Shown here: positions 62,206 to 64,000 of the stretch, in pieces | Position numbering within the stretch: position 1 is the stretch's first letter | Layout of the letters: each line of letters starts with the position of its first letter | Source of the DNA: Diphasiastrum complanatum | Taxonomy: Eukaryota > Streptophyta > Lycopodiopsida > Lycopodiales > Lycopodiaceae | Length of the DNA: 64,000 nucleotides | Reading direction: 5' to 3' | Assembly (NCBI GenBank): GCA_029204225.1 | Contig: MU831543.1 | Span: forward strand, 188,001-252,000 | Notes under the pieces: generated by a model | What the model saw: the letters and a program-made list of their open reading frames with translations, nothing else | What the model was told of the DNA's origin: nothing | Database searches by the model: none | Translations under genes and position numbers: made by a program

Positions 62206-62457
62206 GATTTATACATGCTACTTATCGAATCAATCTATCTTCTTATTGCGTTCAACATCATGTCAGAATGTATCCTTCTCTGTAGCTATTTATAACTGAT
62301 AGATCTCTTATTGTTTCGTGTAATCTATTGAATACTTCAATGTTGCAATATTCTTTACACTACTTTACACTCTGAAATTGTTTGACTACAAAATCACTTT
62401 AGTACTAATGATTCCAAAGTTATTTGCTTAAGGATTGAACGTGACTTCTGTCATTAT
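62206..62457 (+). repeat. Inverted LTR-E-like fragment and deletion scar, copy IV
   Basis: Same 2393-base deletion junction as copy III, at 62457/62458, which shows that III and IV share an ancestor not shared with II. Confidence 0.6.
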
Positions 62458-63145
62458 CTTGAAATCCTTAATCTCATGATTATCATGGTTGCAATATTTA
62501 TCAAACATCTTCTTCTTCGACTAGGGATTCGATAAGTGCTCTTGACTTTGTCTCGCTTTCTAATTCGATAAAAATTGTTTCAAGCCTTTTTTCTTCTAAC
62601 ATTTAGTGAAGTTTATTTACATATAGAGCATGTGATATTGAATTCGAAGAGTTGTCTGAGCTTCTTCGATTGTCTTCTTGCAGCAACATAGCGATTACTC
62701 TTGAGAGAGTTAAATCTGAGTGTGTCATTATGATCATCACCTAGTTTTCGTATGTAGGTGGCAGACTCGATAGCAATGTCATAATTGTGTCTTGCTCGTC
62801 AATAGTTGATCCAACAACTGCCATCTCCTGCAACAGATTCTTCAACTGGTTAACGTTATTCTGAAGCAAATCACTGGCAGATATCTTGAGTGAGAAGAAT
62901 TTTCTTCTAAGATGCAACTTCGAAGTCACGTCTCTCACATCATATAGTGCGCTCATCAGGTTGTCCCATACTTCTTTTGAAGTTTGAGCTTCAGATACCA
63001 ATTCACCTATCTACTATATTGAGAATGATTACGTGAAAGCTTTACCATCCTCCAATTTCCATTTGGAGCCGGTTGTGTCGTCTTCAAGCTTCAATTCAAT
63101 TCCTGTGACAACATCCCATAGTCTATTGGCAATTAGCAAATTAGT
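62458..63145 (-). pseudogene. Copia E gag remnant, copy IV
   Basis: Gag stretch 63001-62741 is open for 86 codons, without the one-base loss of copy III. Confidence 0.75.
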
Positions 63146-63157
63146 GCTCTAATACCA
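63146..63157 (-). other. Primer-binding site of copia E, copy IV
   Basis: Minus-strand TGGTATTAGAGC. Confidence 0.7.
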
Positions 63158-64000
63158 TGTTGGAAGTCTTAGAAGGAAAAGATGCTCAATAGAGAAATTG
63201 TTGTGTTTGATAGATGCACTATCGGGCTCTACGGAATAATCTTTCTCTCGTTGTATGACTGCGCCTACTAAAATCAAACAAAACTATCGCAACTATCGCC
63301 ACATTCGAGTCTAATTGATTCTAACATTGAAATCATCAAAATCTGTTAGATTGATTTTGTAGACAAACATAACTGAATAAAACATTGTTGTATCGAATAT
63401 TACAGTATCAAATATAGCTAATGTTTTGAAGTATTCAATAGTTTAGACAAAACTATAAGAGAACGTAATCAAATTGCAATTAAAAAAATAAGCATTTTGA
63501 TTCTAACATAGTACTGAATGCGATAATTCAGTAAGTAGCATGTACAAATCAAAAGAATCGTGAGCACAAAACAATAGAAAATGTAACAAAGTACTCGAAA
63601 CTATCTCTAAGTATCTGATTGACTCTATCTGACACTTCCGCTAATAAGCAGTAAGTGTTTCTAGCAATGCGCTATATTAATCTCCAAGATCAATAGCTAA
63701 TGATCAATCTTAACCTAAAAAATAATCAACAATTTATACTAGTTATGAATTCCATTTAGGCTTATCCAAATGACAGTTGAGGACAGCTATTGGTCGTAGA
63801 TCACAATTCGAACTTAACCAAATCGCATTGTCACTTATTTAATTGGGCTTCTCGAAAACTACATACAAAAACCATTAGGGCAAGTCATTAGCTTCACAAC
63901 AAGTGGAAACAATTTTTGTTAACATTCGATAGTTTTAACATCTTTGATATTGTTTGTCATTGTCGAACCCGATTGTTAGCCATTCCCGTGTATTCTTATA
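63158..64000 (-). repeat. Copia E 5' LTR, copy IV (cut by window end)
   Basis: 843 bases visible, matching 19676 onward in copy II without the disruption seen in copy III. Confidence 0.7.

Overview
This window is repeat-dominated land-plant nuclear DNA. Every coding signal I can recognise belongs to an LTR retrotransposon (Ty1/copia or Ty3/gypsy). I see no host gene, tRNA, rRNA, CRISPR array or bacterial feature. The plant assignment rests on copia polyproteins of plant type, primer-binding sites of the plant tRNA-iMet type (TGGTATCAGAGC directly after an LTR ending in CA), nested insertions and low GC. I cannot name the species from sequence alone.

The window is best read as a higher-order array: at least four imperfect copies of one composite block of nested, broken retrotransposons. 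In its fullest order the block holds: copia B (+, Gag-PR-IN, then an internally inverted RT/RNase H piece and an LTR stub); a gypsy gag-like ORF (-); a gypsy LTR-like region rich in GCGAAGG; a gypsy integrase remnant (-); noncoding repeat R1; a gypsy gag-pol junction scrap (+); a second, inverted copy of the copia B RT/RNase H/LTR segment; copia E (-) with its LTR; repeat R2, into which copia C is inserted; and region D (unrecognised decayed sequence, copia F gag, a CT microsatellite, a + strand copia E scrap and the copia B leader).

Layout: copy I, 1-7304 (starts inside the gypsy integrase, ends in a truncated copia C LTR); copy II, 7305-21291 (starts with copia B fused to that LTR); copia C, 21292-27718, the only structurally complete element; region D alpha, 27724-35290; copy III, 35291-45756; region D beta, 45757-53067; copy IV, 53068-64000. 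D alpha plus III, and D beta plus IV, form a head-to-tail repeat with a period of about 17.7 kb and very few differences. Copies I and II repeat at about 14.6 kb; II and III at about 28.1 kb.

Copia C (6427 bp) has two 656-bp LTRs that differ at two positions, a perfect TTTTA target duplication, a PBS, a PPT and one long Gag-PR-IN-RT-RNase H frame broken by a single TAA. Copia B is the other notable element: each of three copies keeps an open Gag-PR-IN frame of 801-821 codons, while its RT/RNase H segment is deleted in part and inverted. I found no convincing new biological system. The items most worth a second look are the higher-order array, the 1.1-kb inverted repeats in each block (possible dsRNA source), the RT-less Gag-PR-IN frames, the possible leader intron of copia C, and a locally noisy junction near 45.6-45.9 kb that may be an assembly error.
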